Assembly: GCA_913063225.1 (NCBI GenBank) | Contig: CAJXYP010000017.1 | Location: forward strand, 1-64,000 | Direction of reading: 5' to 3' | DNA from: an uncultured Cellvibrionales bacterium | GTDB lineage: Bacteria; Pseudomonadota; Gammaproteobacteria; Pseudomonadales; GM7GCV1 | Length of the DNA: 64,000 nt | Shown: positions 62,256 to 64,000 of the stretch, piece by piece | Numbering within the stretch: position 1 is the stretch's first letter | Layout: each line of letters opens with the position of its first letter | Program-made: the position numbers and the translations under genes | Notes under the pieces: model-generated | Database searches by the model: none | Seen by the model: only the letters and a program-made list of their open reading frames with translations | Told to the model about the DNA's origin: nothing

Positions 62256-63083
62256 GTGGAATTAATGCTACTCGGCTATAGATGGGGACTAATGTTGCGA
62301 AGTTCTATTTTCTTAATATGCGTTTTGTGCGCATCGCAACTATTGGCACAACCCCGCTCTTTAGATTTTTTTCGAGGCTCCGATACGTCCCTTCAAAGCG
62401 AGAGCCTTTCAGTCACGCCGCCTGATGCCGAATTCAGTTTTGTACGCCTGACTTATGACCAAAGCCTTAGCAGCTTTGGTCGACGCGCCCCTTGGCGAAC
62501 CGACTGGCCGGAAGCGGGAACGCACTTTCTTCAGGGCATCTCCCGACTTTCCGTTGTAGATAGTGCCGGCCAAGCGCGCAGTGTTCGGCTTACCGATGAC
62601 GCAATATTTGATTACCCTTGGCTCTATGCCGTCGATGTAGGCAAGTGGTCACTAACCAATGAGGAAGCGACTGCGCTTAGAGAGTATTTGCTGCGCGGCG
62701 GATTTATGATCGTTGACGATTTTCACGGTAGCTACGAATGGCAGGTTTTCCAAACTCATTTGCGCAAAGCTTTTCCAGATAGGCCCATTGTAGAAATTCC
62801 CGAAGACGACGCGCTGATGTCAGTGATGTTTGATCTGGACCAGAGTATCCAGATTCCGGGTATTCGTGCATACAACAGCGGTCAGACGTGGGAGCAAGAT
62901 GGCCATTCACCTCATTGGCGAGGTGTTTACGACGACAACGGTCGCCTGATGCTGGCTATAAATTTTAATATGGATTTGGGTGACGCTTGGGAACATGCGG
63001 ACGATCCCGGTTACCCTGAACCCATGACTTCATTGGCATACCGCTTTGCCGTAAATTACGTTATTTATGCGATGACGCACTAG
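62256..63083 (+). CDS. DUF4159 domain-containing exported protein
   Basis: FSFVRLTYDQSLSSFGRRAPWRTDWPEAGTHFLQGISRL; YLLRGGFMIVDDFHGSYEWQVF. Confidence 0.88.
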   Translation: MELMLLGYRWGLMLRSSIFLICVLCASQLLAQPRSLDFFRGSDTSLQSESLSVTPPDAEFSFVRLTYDQSLSSFGRRAPWRTDWPEAGTHFLQGISRLSVVDSAGQARSVRLTDDAIFDYPWLYAVDVGKWSLTNEEATALREYLLRGGFMIVDDFHGSYEWQVFQTHLRKAFPDRPIVEIPEDDALMSVMFDLDQSIQIPGIRAYNSGQTWEQDGHSPHWRGVYDDNGRLMLAINFNMDLGDAWEHADDPGYPEPMTSLAYRFAVNYVIYAMTH

Positions 63084-63096
63084 ACTCATATAAGAA

Positions 63097-64000
63097 ATGT
63101 TTGAATTTCTATTTAAGTATCCTCGCAACTACTTCCTTGAAGGGGAGCTGATTCCTCAAACGTGGGGTCAGCCTGCCTGGATCGTCGGCATTCTTTTGGT
63201 CGGCGTGGCACTAATTGTCTTTTCTGCGTTACGCAGTCGCGACGATTTGCATCCAGCAAGATTGATGTCCGTTGCAGCACTGCAGTTGGTGACTCTGTGT
63301 ATTAGTTTAGCGATGTTGATGCAACCGGTTCTGGAGATAGAAGAGCTGCGCCCACAAGACAATAAGATTATTGTTTTGGTAGACACCTCGCGTAGCATGG
63401 CCCTAAGTGACAACGGTGAAACCTCGCGTCTGCAAAGCATATTGCCTACCCTTGATTTGGATATTCTGCAGCCTCTGCAGGAAAGTGGTTATAGCCTCGA
63501 ATTACAGAGCTTTGACGGCAGTGTTGAGAATGTCGAACAACTCTTGTCCGCCGAGGCCCAGGATCGTTCGCTAATTACCAATCAGCTGACAACCGCCTTG
63601 CGAGGCGCCAGTAATCAGGCGCTAGCCGGCCTTATATTGGTATCCGACGGTGCCGATAACTCCAATGAATTGGATGAGCTTTGGTATTCTCAACTGCAGA
63701 GTTTTGGCGTGCCAGTGCATGCATTGGGTGTTGGTCGTGAAGTAATGACGGAAGATCTGGAGATCAGTGCGGTTAATCTGCCCGACTCAGCAATACCAGA
63801 CGCAAATTTGCGAGCTGAAGTTACGCTTCAATCCGGAATAGCCAGACAATCTACGTTAAAGGTCTATGACGGTGAAAGAATTATTGCCTCACAAATTGTA
63901 GATCTGCCCGGTGACGGCCAGAAAATAAAAGCATCGGTAAGTATTCCTACCGGGGATATTGGGGTTCGCCACCTGAGGTTCGCTCTCGACCCTGGCGCCG
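63097..64000 (+). CDS. VWA-domain-containing membrane protein, truncated by window edge
   Basis: Manual reading: MFEFLFKYPRNYFLEGELIPQTWGQPAWIVGILLVGVALIVFSALRSR...IIVLVDTSRSMALSDNGETSRL...LILVSDGADNSNEL; open to the end. Confidence 0.88.
   Translation, partial: MFEFLFKYPRNYFLEGELIPQTWGQPAWIVGILLVGVALIVFSALRSRDDLHPARLMSVAALQLVTLCISLAMLMQPVLEIEELRPQDNKIIVLVDTSRSMALSDNGETSRLQSILPTLDLDILQPLQESGYSLELQSFDGSVENVEQLLSAEAQDRSLITNQLTTALRGASNQALAGLILVSDGADNSNELDELWYSQLQSFGVPVHALGVGREVMTEDLEISAVNLPDSAIPDANLRAEVTLQSGIARQSTLKVYDGERIIASQIVDLPGDGQKIKASVSIPTGDIGVRHLRFALDPGA

Noticed and set aside
63162-63170. Third copy of the GTGGGGTCA motif
   Set aside because: Lies inside the VWA-domain CDS (QTWGQPAW) and does not extend to the full 16-mer.

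Overview
This is a chromosomal window from a proteobacterium, most likely a marine gammaproteobacterium judging from gene content and synteny (an inference). No rRNA, CRISPR array, prophage or intact transposase was seen. Bases 1-64 are an Illumina Nextera P7/i7 adapter fused to a truncated leuA, so the left edge is a raw contig end. The main blocks are: a beta-oxidation cluster (about 0.7-8.9 kb) next to an AraC regulator; fur/bamE/rnfH/ratA; purA-hisZ-hflC-hflK-hflX-hfq-miaA-mutL-amiB-tsaE-nnrD; queG-yqgE-ruvX; a pilT/pilU-type ATPase; yggS-proC-yggT-yggU-metX-metW-rdgB; an accessory stretch (about 37.6-42.4 kb) with several damaged genes; hemW; pntAB plus a decayed pntB-like paralogue; a RIO-type kinase; assorted exported, rhodanese and cupin genes; and moaC-D-E-moeB-moaB-moeA, then DUF4159 and VWA genes at the right edge. 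I did not find a convincing new multi-gene defence or biosynthetic system. The most interesting signals are: (1) a single type IV pilus ATPase gene with a PilT-like N-terminal half and a PilU-like C-terminal half, plus an in-frame TAA at codon 5 of the canonical start; (2) an unannotated 27-codon leader peptide ending LALLLLP upstream of leuA, which looks like a leucine attenuator; (3) a decayed second pntB; (4) a concentration of frameshifts, amber codons and truncations at about 38-51 kb; and (5) a GFA-family protein that has lost two predicted catalytic zinc cysteines.
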